Assembly: GCF_024622195.1 (NCBI RefSeq)
Contig: NZ_JANKBI010000012.1
Location: 62,001-126,000 of the forward strand
Origin: Murimonas intestini
GTDB taxonomy: Bacteria > Bacillota > Clostridia > Lachnospirales > Lachnospiraceae
Direction: 5' to 3'
Length of the DNA stretch: 64,000 nucleotides
Made by a program: the position numbers and the translations under genes
In this document: piece by piece, positions 1 to 8,084 of the stretch
Numbering within the stretch: position 1 is the first letter of the stretch
Layout of the letters: each line of letters opens with the position of its first letter
Notes under the pieces: model-generated
The model's input: the letters and a program-made list of their open reading frames with translations, nothing else
Told to the model about the DNA's origin: nothing
Database searches by the model: none

Positions 1-942
1 ATCATCCGAAGCGGCTGGGATAATGTTCTCTCTAAAGTGAGGAGGCAGCTTTCCGGTATTGCAGAAGAGTCCTATGAACTCTTACCAGTATATGATTATA
101 CAGAGTATGGGATCCAGGTAAATATTGAAACAGCAGATATTAATGGAAAGCCTATGGAGTGGTATGAATATATTCCGGAAGATATAGATATGAGTGCAGA
201 AGGCTCTGTGCCGCTGGTATTTACATTCCATGGAGGCGGGAACCATGCAGAATATCAGGCAATTGCCTCTGAATGGCCTCTAGTTGGCAAAGAGAATGGG
301 TTTATGGTTGTGGCAGTCAATCAGCATGTAGAGCGCACGGCGGAAGAGATTGTGGAACTCCTTAAAATTCTCGAAAATAATTATCCTGCTATTGATAAAA
401 CAAGAGTATACGCCAGCGGATTTTCTATGGGCTCGATTAAAAGCTTTGAACTGGGCCTGCAGTACCCGGAACTTTTTGCAGGAATTGCCCCGATGGACGC
501 TTCTGGTGTTCAACTTCCTGAAATGAAAGACAGCATTATTCCTGTATATTATCTGGCGGGCATTGATGACGGCCTTCCGGTATTTCCGCATCAGGCAGGA
601 TTTGGGCATGAGGATGAATTGACAGAAACAGGTGAAGTAGAAGCGGACTTCCTGATTCAGAGGCTGTTTGCAATGAACAAAATAGAATATCCGGGCTATG
701 ATGCCAAAGCGGACCCTGTGTGGGGCATGGAATTCTCGGAAACAATAGAAAAGGCTACAGCGAACCCGGTTCATACAATTACGGAAAATTATATGGCCAG
801 TCAGGATGGAAATACCTATACGGTTTTTGCAACCATGTCAAATCAGGCACATGCAGTATTGGCCGGAAGCAGCTATGCAGCCTGGGATTTCCTGAAGCAG
901 TTTTCAAGGAATGAGGATGGATCTATAACAGTCAGTGAGTAA
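1..942 (+). CDS. Esterase, alpha/beta hydrolase fold (PHB-depolymerase/feruloyl-esterase-like), 5' partial
   Basis: The frame is open from base 1, so the true start is probably upstream of the window; a GTG at 37 is the first possible internal start. Numbered from that GTG, the protein has an oxyanion-type HGGG motif near residue 66, the nucleophile elbow GFSMGS with Ser130, a later Asp in AGIDDG and a C-terminal His in NQAHAV. This is the layout of the PHB-depolymerase/feruloyl-esterase group. It probably hydrolyses an ester on a plant-derived substrate, in keeping with the glycan locus that follows, but the substrate cannot be read from the sequence. The adjacent fragment at 974-1072 belongs to a different esterase family. 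Confidence 0.75.
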   Translation: MIRSGWDNVLSKVRRQLSGIAEESYELLPVYDYTEYGIQVNIETADINGKPMEWYEYIPEDIDMSAEGSVPLVFTFHGGGNHAEYQAIASEWPLVGKENGFMVVAVNQHVERTAEEIVELLKILENNYPAIDKTRVYASGFSMGSIKSFELGLQYPELFAGIAPMDASGVQLPEMKDSIIPVYYLAGIDDGLPVFPHQAGFGHEDELTETGEVEADFLIQRLFAMNKIEYPGYDAKADPVWGMEFSETIEKATANPVHTITENYMASQDGNTYTVFATMSNQAHAVLAGSSYAAWDFLKQFSRNEDGSITVSE

Positions 943-973
943 CAGCGGCCAAAGCCTGTCCGGATCAGACAGG

Positions 974-1072
974 ATGAGAAATATCCTGAAGGTATGGACA
1001 CCGACTCTGGATACAGAAGTAAAGAGGCCAGTTGTGGTATGGCTTCACAGCGGAGGAGGTACCCTAATTTAA
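974..1072 (+). pseudogene. Relic of a type-B carboxylesterase (N-terminal fragment)
   Basis: A 32-codon open stretch encodes a string containing KVWTPTLD, then KRPVVVWLHSGGG, ending at a stop (1070-1072). This is the hallmark N-terminal segment of type-B carboxylesterases (para-nitrobenzyl esterase family), where NVWTP is followed by RPVxVWxHGGGF. A complete enzyme is about 500 residues, and neither the GESAG nucleophile region nor any other part is present. The convergent AraC gene ends at 1069. I read it as the remnant of a deleted gene rather than a working small protein. It does not belong to the reading frame of the upstream esterase. Confidence 0.6.
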
Positions 1073-2112
1073 GTATCAGAGCTTCCACGTTTACATGCAT
1101 ATTTTTTACGGTATTCTGCCGGAGTGAGGTGATACTCTGATTTAAACAGCCGGTAAAAGAAACCATAATCTGTATAGCCGATGTCAGTTATGATGTCTGT
1201 AACAGGAAGCTCTGTATTTTTCAGCATTTCAGCAGCTTTGCTCAGCCGGAGCTGGTGAATCAGGTCTTTGAAAGAACAGTTGGTGTACTCTCTCAGAATC
1301 CTTCCCAGGTGGCGTTCACTATAATGAAAAAGACTGGCCAGCTTTTTCATAGTGATCGTGTCATAATGCTGCTGTATATAGTACAGGATCGCAGATATAT
1401 TCTGGTTGGCAGAATTTTGTTTTACAGGGCTGGAAGAAATGGCCAGGGCGCTGTAATGCCTCAGCAGGGTGATGAAAAAGGTAGATACGAGCGTATTTAG
1501 CATATGCCTGGAATAAGGTTTATTTTGGAGAGATTCTTCGTAAATATTGAAGAAACAGTCCATGATCCGCTGGTCCGGCCCTGCAGGAAAATAGAGGTAA
1601 GAATTAGTATAACTGCCATAAAGGCTTTTCATTATAAAAGCAGATAAGAGGTCATTTTCCGGCAGGATACCCAGAAAGACTTTTTCAAAGGTCGAGGAAC
1701 GGATCAAAAGGTTGTAGCAGATACAGTCATCAGAGTAAGCGGCAAGTGCATGAGGTGTGTGCTTGCCGATTATGCATATATTACCATGTGAGAGTGCCAG
1801 GGGGACTGTGCCTATGAAATTAGTGATACAGCCGTGCAAAACGTATACGACTTCAATAAAATCATGGGAATGTGAAATGGCTGGTGTATACCGGGGATGT
1901 TTCATGACAGTGATATCGTAGCCGGCAGGTATGAAACTGGATTCATGGAGGCTTTTTTCAGAAAAGGCATGATCCATCTGATCCAGTTCTTTTACAATAG
2001 TAAGGGAGTCATCAGGCAGAAGATAATAAGGGGCATTCGTTCTGGGCAATGCCTTAAAAAATAATTCCTGCCGGGAAAGGGCAGATGGTTCCACGAAATG
2101 TGTTTTTGACAT
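1069..2112 (-). CDS. AraC-family transcriptional regulator
   Basis: 347 residues. The N-terminal half is a cupin-like sensor with the SHSHDF histidine cluster typical of AraC sugar regulators. The C-terminal ~100 residues form the double helix-turn-helix: MKKLASLFHYSERHLGRIL is the first, and DIGYTDYGFFYRLFK with the closing PAEYRKKY the second. A strong AGGAGG lies just upstream of the ATG on the minus strand. It is divergent from the substrate-binding-protein gene, with about 240 bp between them, so it probably controls that transporter and the glycosidases in response to an imported sugar. The ligand is unknown. Confidence 0.88.
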   Translation of the reverse strand: MSKTHFVEPSALSRQELFFKALPRTNAPYYLLPDDSLTIVKELDQMDHAFSEKSLHESSFIPAGYDITVMKHPRYTPAISHSHDFIEVVYVLHGCITNFIGTVPLALSHGNICIIGKHTPHALAAYSDDCICYNLLIRSSTFEKVFLGILPENDLLSAFIMKSLYGSYTNSYLYFPAGPDQRIMDCFFNIYEESLQNKPYSRHMLNTLVSTFFITLLRHYSALAISSSPVKQNSANQNISAILYYIQQHYDTITMKKLASLFHYSERHLGRILREYTNCSFKDLIHQLRLSKAAEMLKNTELPVTDIITDIGYTDYGFFYRLFKSEYHLTPAEYRKKYACKRGSSDT

Positions 2113-2241
2113 AGAAATACCTCCTAATACAATTTTAGGAAGCGCGTAACTGTATTATAATTATATAAATAAGAAAAGTCAATAGAGAGTATTGCGGTCC
2201 GCCTTTAAATATGTTGTAATAATCACTAAAAAATAATACAG

Positions 2242-2270
2242 ATGACGGAAAAGTATAATGGAAATGACGG
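2242..2270 (+). promoter_or_regulatory. Direct-repeat regulator site at the transporter promoter
   Basis: The heptamer ATGACGG, followed each time by AAAA, occurs at 2242 and again at 2264, a 22-bp period or two helical turns. Paired direct half-sites on one DNA face are the usual AraC-family operator layout. A good -10 (TATAAT, 2254-2259) lies between them and no recognisable -35 is present, which suits an activator-dependent promoter. The binding protein (AraC at 1069-2112, or YesN at 9815-10591) is inferred. The rest of 2113-2356 is AT-rich and holds the AraC ribosome site but nothing else I can name. Confidence 0.5.
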
Positions 2271-2356
2271 AAAAATTATGGATAGGATTTTTTTGGTTAG
2301 TTATAATGATATTACAAAAACTTAATAGAGGACAAGTTAGGAAAGGAAGCGCGGAA

Positions 2357-3820
2357 ATGAAAAGAAAAGTAAAAGCAATGGGACTTACAGCACTTGCAGC
2401 AGTTTTAGCAGCAGGAACCTGCGGCGCGGAGGCGCGTGCAGACGATGTGAAAACTATCAATATGTATACCATGGGGATCGGGAATACCACAGATAACCAG
2501 ATGATACAGGATGCCATCAATGAAATCAGCCGTGAAAAGATTGGTGTGGAAGTAAACTGGACTGTTTTAGATATCGGCCAGTGGTTTGAGCAGTACAACC
2601 TGCTTTTGAGCGGAAGTGAAGCAGTAGACCTGATGCCGAATATGGGCGGCGTTGCAACAGGGGTGCGCCAGGGCTCCTTCATGGAAATGGAAGACCTGTA
2701 TGCGGAATATGGACAGGGGATAGCAGAATATCTGGACGATGAATTTCTGAATGCAGGGTATGTGGACGGACATTTATATGGAATCCCGTCCCAGAAGGAT
2801 TTTGCAGCAACGAAAAATATTACATACCGCCAGGATATAGTAGACGAGCTTGGCCTGGATGTAAGTAATGTAAAAACCATAGAAGACTGGTTCCCGATCA
2901 TGGAGGCTGTACAAAAAGCTTATCCCGATATGACCATGTTTGTATCAAATGCAGGAAGTACGCTTAACCAGTGGGATTCATACAATTGGGACAAGCTGGA
3001 AGATGAGCTGGGCGTATTGATGAATTATGGGGAAAGGGCTGAAGTTGTAAATCTTTTTGAAACGGATGAATATGAAAAGATCGTGCGTGAGATGAGAAAG
3101 TGGTATGAAGCCGGATTCATCGCAAAAGATACGGCAACGTCCACAGAAGCTTACAGTGTAATTATTAAGTCGGGAAATGCATTTTGTTCTATTACCACAG
3201 GAAATCCGGGTATTGTGGAAGAACAGACTCAGAACTGCGGATTCCCCATGGGGACAATTGCATTAACCGAGCCTCTTGCCAGCACCATGAACGTGACAGC
3301 ATTAATGTGGGCTATCCCATATACCTCAGCAGAGCCGGAAGCGGCTATGAAGTTCCTGAACCTGATGTATACGGATGCAGAAGTATCTAATCTTCTGAAT
3401 TACGGTATTGAAGGGATGCATTATACAGTACAGGATGACGGAACCTTATTCTATCCGGAAGGCATTGATGCCTCAAGCTGTACCTATCATCCTGAAATGA
3501 CCTGGATCTGGCCGAACACATATATCGCAGGCCAGTGGGCTGCCTCAACAAAAGACCTTGGAACAAAGATGGGTGAGTTCAATAAAGAAGCCCGGAAATC
3601 CGCAGCTATGGGCTGGGTATTTAACAGTGCTCCTGTAGCCAACGAGATAACCGCCTGCACGAATGTGATTAAAGAGTATGCATACGGCCTGGAAGTGGGG
3701 GCAGTGGATGTGGATGAAGTCCTGCCTAAATTCCAGCAGGCATTAAAAGATGCGGGCATTGACAGAGTTATAGAAGAGAAACAAAAGCAGATAGATGAAT
3801 GGCTGGCAGCAAAGGAGTAG
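2357..3820 (+). CDS. ABC transporter extracellular sugar-binding protein
   Basis: I start at the ATG at 2357, which has a GGAAAGGAAG ribosome site; an upstream in-frame ATG at 2258 lacks one and would bury the signal peptide. The 487-residue product begins with a Lys/Arg n-region, a hydrophobic Ala/Leu core and an ARA-DD type cleavage site. The Thr-Cys near residue 19-20 is not a good lipobox. The mature part resembles the large (about 500-residue) family-1 solute-binding proteins that pair with LplB/YtcP-type permeases, which follow directly. It should capture an oligosaccharide outside the membrane. The absence of a clear lipid anchor is odd for a Gram-positive and may reflect a relaxed lipobox. 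Confidence 0.88.
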   Translation: MKRKVKAMGLTALAAVLAAGTCGAEARADDVKTINMYTMGIGNTTDNQMIQDAINEISREKIGVEVNWTVLDIGQWFEQYNLLLSGSEAVDLMPNMGGVATGVRQGSFMEMEDLYAEYGQGIAEYLDDEFLNAGYVDGHLYGIPSQKDFAATKNITYRQDIVDELGLDVSNVKTIEDWFPIMEAVQKAYPDMTMFVSNAGSTLNQWDSYNWDKLEDELGVLMNYGERAEVVNLFETDEYEKIVREMRKWYEAGFIAKDTATSTEAYSVIIKSGNAFCSITTGNPGIVEEQTQNCGFPMGTIALTEPLASTMNVTALMWAIPYTSAEPEAAMKFLNLMYTDAEVSNLLNYGIEGMHYTVQDDGTLFYPEGIDASSCTYHPEMTWIWPNTYIAGQWAASTKDLGTKMGEFNKEARKSAAMGWVFNSAPVANEITACTNVIKEYAYGLEVGAVDVDEVLPKFQQALKDAGIDRVIEEKQKQIDEWLAAKE

Positions 3821-3862
3821 GAGCCGGATAGTTACTTTGTACAAAATAGCTGCATGAACCCT

Positions 3863-3890
3863 GAAAGGTGCTGTGAAAACGGCACCTTTC
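3863..3890 (+). terminator. Intergenic hairpin between binding protein and permeases
   Basis: GAAAGGTGC (3863-3871) pairs perfectly with GCACCTTTC (3882-3890) around a 10-base loop. No T tract follows, so it is more likely an mRNA-stabilising or partial-attenuation element than a full terminator. Such hairpins often let a binding protein be made in excess over its permeases. Confidence 0.6.
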
Positions 3891-3916
3891 ATAAATAAGG
3901 AAAGGAATTTGCTGGT

Positions 3917-4840
3917 ATGAAAAAAAAGAGCCTTGCAGTACAGATAAAGAAATACTGGCCGTTTTATATTATGATGCTCCCGGCGCTGATTTATCTGTTT
4001 ATTAATAACTATATGCCCATGTCCGGCCTGGTGCTCGCATTTAAAAAGTACAATGTGCGGGATGGAATTTTTGGCAGCCCCTGGATCGGACTGCAGAACT
4101 TTGAGTTTTTGTTTGCCACGAAGGATGCATGGATCATAACCCGGAATACGATACTTTATAATCTGGCATTTATTATTGCAGGTACTGTATCGGCCATAGG
4201 GCTTGCCGTATTTTTGAATGACATTGTATCTAAAAAAAGAAAAAAGGTTTATCAGACGCTTGTACTGCTCCCCTATATGATCTCCATGGTAGTAGTGGCA
4301 TATCTGGCAAATGCATTTCTGTCATCTGATACAGGCTTCATTAATAATTATATTCTGGAACCTCTGGGGCTGCAGCCGGTATCTTTCTATTCTGAAACAA
4401 AATACTGGCCCTTTATCCTGATATTTATCAATATCTGGAAGGGGGTAGGATACAGCTGTATTATGTACCTGGCGAACCTGGGCGGGATTGATCCGGGGTA
4501 TTACGAAGCGGCTGCATTGGACGGGGCCACCAGGTGGCAGAGGTTTACAAAAATTACGCTGCCCTGTCTGAAGCCGACGATCATCACATTGACCATCCTT
4601 TCCATCGGAAAGATGTTTTACTCAGATTTTGGCCTGTTTTATCAGGTACCCATGCAGTCAGGAGCTTTGTTTAGTGTAACTCAGACTATAGATACATATG
4701 TATTCTACGGATTAATGAAAAACGGGAATATAGGCATGAGTGCGGCAGCAGGTTTTTATCAGTCAATGGTAGGATTTATACTGGTCCTTGGGACAAATGC
4801 TGTGATCCGCAGGATAAGCAGAGAAAACGCCATGTTTTAG
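3917..4840 (+). CDS. ABC sugar transporter permease (LplB/UgpA type)
   Basis: 307 residues with about six hydrophobic membrane segments starting near residue 14. The cytoplasmic EAA loop, read as EAAALDGATRWQRFTKITLP at about residues 197-216, is the docking surface for the ATPase. The opening motif with NNYMPM and GLVLAFKKY is characteristic of the LplB subgroup. A ribosome site GGAAAGGAA precedes the ATG. The second permease begins 9 bases after the stop, so the two are co-translated. No ATPase gene exists in the locus; a shared MsmK/MsmX-like ATPase encoded elsewhere is the usual partner. Confidence 0.92.
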   Translation: MKKKSLAVQIKKYWPFYIMMLPALIYLFINNYMPMSGLVLAFKKYNVRDGIFGSPWIGLQNFEFLFATKDAWIITRNTILYNLAFIIAGTVSAIGLAVFLNDIVSKKRKKVYQTLVLLPYMISMVVVAYLANAFLSSDTGFINNYILEPLGLQPVSFYSETKYWPFILIFINIWKGVGYSCIMYLANLGGIDPGYYEAAALDGATRWQRFTKITLPCLKPTIITLTILSIGKMFYSDFGLFYQVPMQSGALFSVTQTIDTYVFYGLMKNGNIGMSAAAGFYQSMVGFILVLGTNAVIRRISRENAMF

Positions 4841-4849
4841 GAGGGTATT

Positions 4850-5728
4850 ATGGTTGAGAATAGAAAAGGGTACGACATATTTATTAATGTTATTTTGATT
4901 CTTATTTGTATCTGCTGTGTGGCGCCATTTGTTCTGCTGATCGCATCATCCTTTACAGCAGAAAGCAGCCTCATTAAAGACGGATACTTCTTTATCCCAA
5001 AAGAATTCAGCACGGAAGCGTATAAATTTCTCCTGGGAGACAACAGCATATTCAGGGCATATGGGGTGACTATCCTCCTGACAGCGTCCGGCACTGCCAT
5101 TAACCTGCTGATCACTACGATGATCGCATATCCGCTGTCTAAGCAGGATATGCCGGGCAGAAGTTTCTTTAACTTCTTTGTGTTTTTTACTATGCTGTTT
5201 GCAGGCGGCCTTGTGCCAACGTATATGATGTGGACACAGATATTCCACATAAAAAATACGTTTGCAGCATTATTGTTCCCGTCACTTCTTACTAACGGTT
5301 TTACTATTATGATGATGCGCAGCTATTTCCAGCAGAATATTCCGCCGGAAGTGCTGGAAAGCGCCCGTATAGACGGTGCGAATGAATTCTATATCCTGTT
5401 TAAGATCGTCATGCCTATGAGCCTTCCGATTCTGGCAACTGTGGGTCTGATGGCAGGTCTGATGTATTGGAATGACTGGAATAATAACCTGTATTATATA
5501 ACTGAGCCGGGGCTGAACAGCATTCAGGGGCTTCTGAACCGTATGCTGACAAATGCCCAATATCTGAAACAGACGGCAACTATGGGAAATGTGGGTGCGG
5601 CTTCTGTGCCGACCACTGCTGTCAGGATGGCTGTAGCAGTCCTCGGAGCGGTGCCTATACTCTGTATCTACCCCTTTTTCCAAAAATACTTTGTAAAAGG
5701 GATGACAATGGGGGCAGTAAAGGGGTAG
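4850..5728 (+). CDS. ABC sugar transporter permease (LplC/YtcP type)
   Basis: 292 residues with about six membrane segments. The EAA loop reads ESARIDGANEFYILFKIVMP near residues 170-189. The C-terminus PFFQKYFVKGMTMGAVKG is a signature ending of the LplC/YtcP permeases. GGAGGG lies immediately before the ATG. It forms a heterodimeric channel with the preceding permease and carries whatever the binding protein at 2357-3820 captures. Confidence 0.92.
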   Translation: MVENRKGYDIFINVILILICICCVAPFVLLIASSFTAESSLIKDGYFFIPKEFSTEAYKFLLGDNSIFRAYGVTILLTASGTAINLLITTMIAYPLSKQDMPGRSFFNFFVFFTMLFAGGLVPTYMMWTQIFHIKNTFAALLFPSLLTNGFTIMMMRSYFQQNIPPEVLESARIDGANEFYILFKIVMPMSLPILATVGLMAGLMYWNDWNNNLYYITEPGLNSIQGLLNRMLTNAQYLKQTATMGNVGAASVPTTAVRMAVAVLGAVPILCIYPFFQKYFVKGMTMGAVKG

Positions 5729-5781
5729 CCAGGTATAACTTCCGGTAAATACCGTGGTGTATGTCAAGAGGAGATAAGCAT

Positions 5782-8010
5782 ATGACGATGACGATTAAAG
5801 ACAGGGTAGAAGAATTATTAAGTAAAATGACTCTGAGGGAAAAAATAGGCCAATTAAACCAGGCGGGAACTACAATGAACTGTACGCTGCCGGGATTTGA
5901 GGCTGACATAGATACCTGGGTGTCACAGATGCTGCAGGGGCGCCTGTCAAAGGAAGAATTGGACAGGAGACTTGCTATGTGTGAAGAAGATCTCAGGGAG
6001 GATGAAATAGCGGGAGGGGAGCTTGGAAATTATGTGAACCTGTACGATGATGAAAAAATAGCCAGGGGCACTAAGGCTGCCAGGGAGAACAGCCGTCTTG
6101 GAATACCTATGTTTGTGGGGGTGGATGTTATCCGGGGCTACAGGACTATATTCCCCACTCCTCTGGCCTTGTCCTGCAGCTGGGACATGGATGCGGTGCG
6201 GCGCAGCACTCAGACGGCAAAAAGGGAGGCCTGGGTGTCAGGGGTGAACTGGACCTTTGGGCCCATGCTGGATATTGCCAGGGATGCGAGATGGGGCAGG
6301 ATTGTGGAAAGCCCGGGGGAGGATCCTTATCTGGCAGGTGAGATAGCGAAGGTCCAGGTGCGGGAATTTCAGCGGGAGGAAGAGGATGGATGCCGCCTGA
6401 TGGCATCCGCAAAGCATTTTCTGGCATATGGGGCTGTCAGCGGAGGTCAGGATTACTATACAGTGGATATGTCAGAGAGGCAGCTGTTTGAGACTTACCT
6501 GCCCCCCTTTAAAGCAGCGGTGGATGCAGGCGCAGGCGCCGTAATGAGCGCATTCCACGATCTGAATGGGATTCCCTGCACAATGGATAAATGGCTGCTT
6601 ACAGACATCCTGCGCGGGAAATTGGGTTTTGAGGGATTTGTTGTAAGTGATGCGGAAGCTGTAAAGCAGTGCGCCGTGCATGGGGCTGTAAAAGATGAAA
6701 AAGAGGCTGCAAAGATGTCTCTTCTGGCAGGCGGTGACATGGACATGTCCTCGCTTGATTACATACAATATCTGGAAGAATTGGTGGAAGAAGGCGAAAT
6801 AGAGGAAGAAGACGTGGATAGGGCAGTCCGCAGGGTCCTCACTAAAAAATTTGAATTCGGGCTTTTTGATAAAGAATGGGCTTATGATCCTAAACTGATC
6901 TGTGATACCGTACTTTCGCCGGAAAACAGAAAAACAGCTCTGGACGTGGGGAAGCGTTGTGCTGTACTTTTGAAAAATGACGGGATTCTTCCTATAGCAA
7001 AGGGTGTAAAAAAAATCCTGATAACCGGGGAACTGGCTGATGACAGGCAGGCTCTTATGGGGCCGTGGTCTTTTACAGGAAGGACAGATACCCAGGTAAC
7101 TATTGTTGACGGTATGAAAAATTATGCACCGGAAGGTGTGGAAATCACGTACATAAAAGGCTTTGGCGTAAAGGGCGGCCGTGATGGATTTGAGGAAGCA
7201 TATGAGATGGCTAAAAAGGCGGACATGGTGATCGCAGTGGCCGGAGAAGAGGCATATATGAGCGGTGAGGCGGCTTCCAGGGCGGATCTGCACCTGGCAG
7301 GGCTGCAGGAAGAATTTCTGCTGGGCCTGGCTGAACTTAAAATACCTGTGGCAGTTGTACTGATAAATGGCCGTCCGCTGGCGGTAAGGTGCTTACAGGA
7401 CTGCCCCGGGATCGGCGCTATCCTGGAGGGCTGGCATTTAGGGACTGAGTTTGGAAATGCAGTGGCAGAAATCCTCTATGGGAAATATAACCCCAGCGGC
7501 AAACTGACAGTGACCTTTGCAAATGAGGGCGGGCAAGAACCCATGTATTATAACCATCCGAATACAGGGAAGCCGGGGAGTGATTTCAAGTTTACGTCTA
7601 AGTACCAGGATGTCCCGTTTACGCCCTTGTATCCTTTTGGATACGGGCTCAGCTATACGGTTTTTGCCTATGACAGCCTGAAGCTGGAGAAGGAGGTGCT
7701 GGAGCAGGATGAAAGCCTCTGCTGCAGTGTGAAGGTAACAAATACAGGCAGCAGGGCAGGTGAGGAAGTAGTGCAGCTTTATATAAGAGATCTGGCGGGC
7801 AGCTGCGTGCGCCCTGTCAGGGAGTTAAAAGCTTTCCGCAAGATTATGCTTAAGCCCGGGGAGGAAAAAGAAATTTCTTTCCAGGTTCCGGTAAAGGATA
7901 TGGGATTCTACAACCGAAGCTGCCAGTATATAGTGGAGCCGGGGGAGTTTAGGGTGTTTGCGGGGCCTGACAGCGTAAGCGGGCTGTCTGCGGCTTATTA
8001 TATAAGATAA
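5782..8010 (+). CDS. Glycoside hydrolase family 3 (beta-glucosidase/beta-xylosidase type)
   Basis: I prefer the ATG at 5782 with AAGAGGAG seven to eight bases upstream over the ATG at 5761, which lacks a site. The 742-residue protein has the GH3 N-terminal barrel (KIGQLNQAG opening, GEDPYL, and KHF at residues 211-213). The nucleophile is Asp290 in GFVVSDAEAV, and a C-terminal alpha/beta sandwich ends in a fibronectin-III-like domain starting near VTNTGSRAGEEVVQLY. There is no signal peptide, so it acts inside the cell on imported oligosaccharides and releases terminal beta-linked sugars. The exact sugar (glucose, xylose, galactose or arabinopyranose) is not readable. It follows the permeases by about 50 bases, probably in the same transcript. 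Confidence 0.93.
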   Translation: MTMTIKDRVEELLSKMTLREKIGQLNQAGTTMNCTLPGFEADIDTWVSQMLQGRLSKEELDRRLAMCEEDLREDEIAGGELGNYVNLYDDEKIARGTKAARENSRLGIPMFVGVDVIRGYRTIFPTPLALSCSWDMDAVRRSTQTAKREAWVSGVNWTFGPMLDIARDARWGRIVESPGEDPYLAGEIAKVQVREFQREEEDGCRLMASAKHFLAYGAVSGGQDYYTVDMSERQLFETYLPPFKAAVDAGAGAVMSAFHDLNGIPCTMDKWLLTDILRGKLGFEGFVVSDAEAVKQCAVHGAVKDEKEAAKMSLLAGGDMDMSSLDYIQYLEELVEEGEIEEEDVDRAVRRVLTKKFEFGLFDKEWAYDPKLICDTVLSPENRKTALDVGKRCAVLLKNDGILPIAKGVKKILITGELADDRQALMGPWSFTGRTDTQVTIVDGMKNYAPEGVEITYIKGFGVKGGRDGFEEAYEMAKKADMVIAVAGEEAYMSGEAASRADLHLAGLQEEFLLGLAELKIPVAVVLINGRPLAVRCLQDCPGIGAILEGWHLGTEFGNAVAEILYGKYNPSGKLTVTFANEGGQEPMYYNHPNTGKPGSDFKFTSKYQDVPFTPLYPFGYGLSYTVFAYDSLKLEKEVLEQDESLCCSVKVTNTGSRAGEEVVQLYIRDLAGSCVRPVRELKAFRKIMLKPGEEKEISFQVPVKDMGFYNRSCQYIVEPGEFRVFAGPDSVSGLSAAYYIR

Positions 8011-8084
8011 TTTCAGCGGGCTTTGGCTTGAGGTTTCACTTATAAGCAGTTACAATAATGGTATAAAGCTGGGGAGGAAAACCG

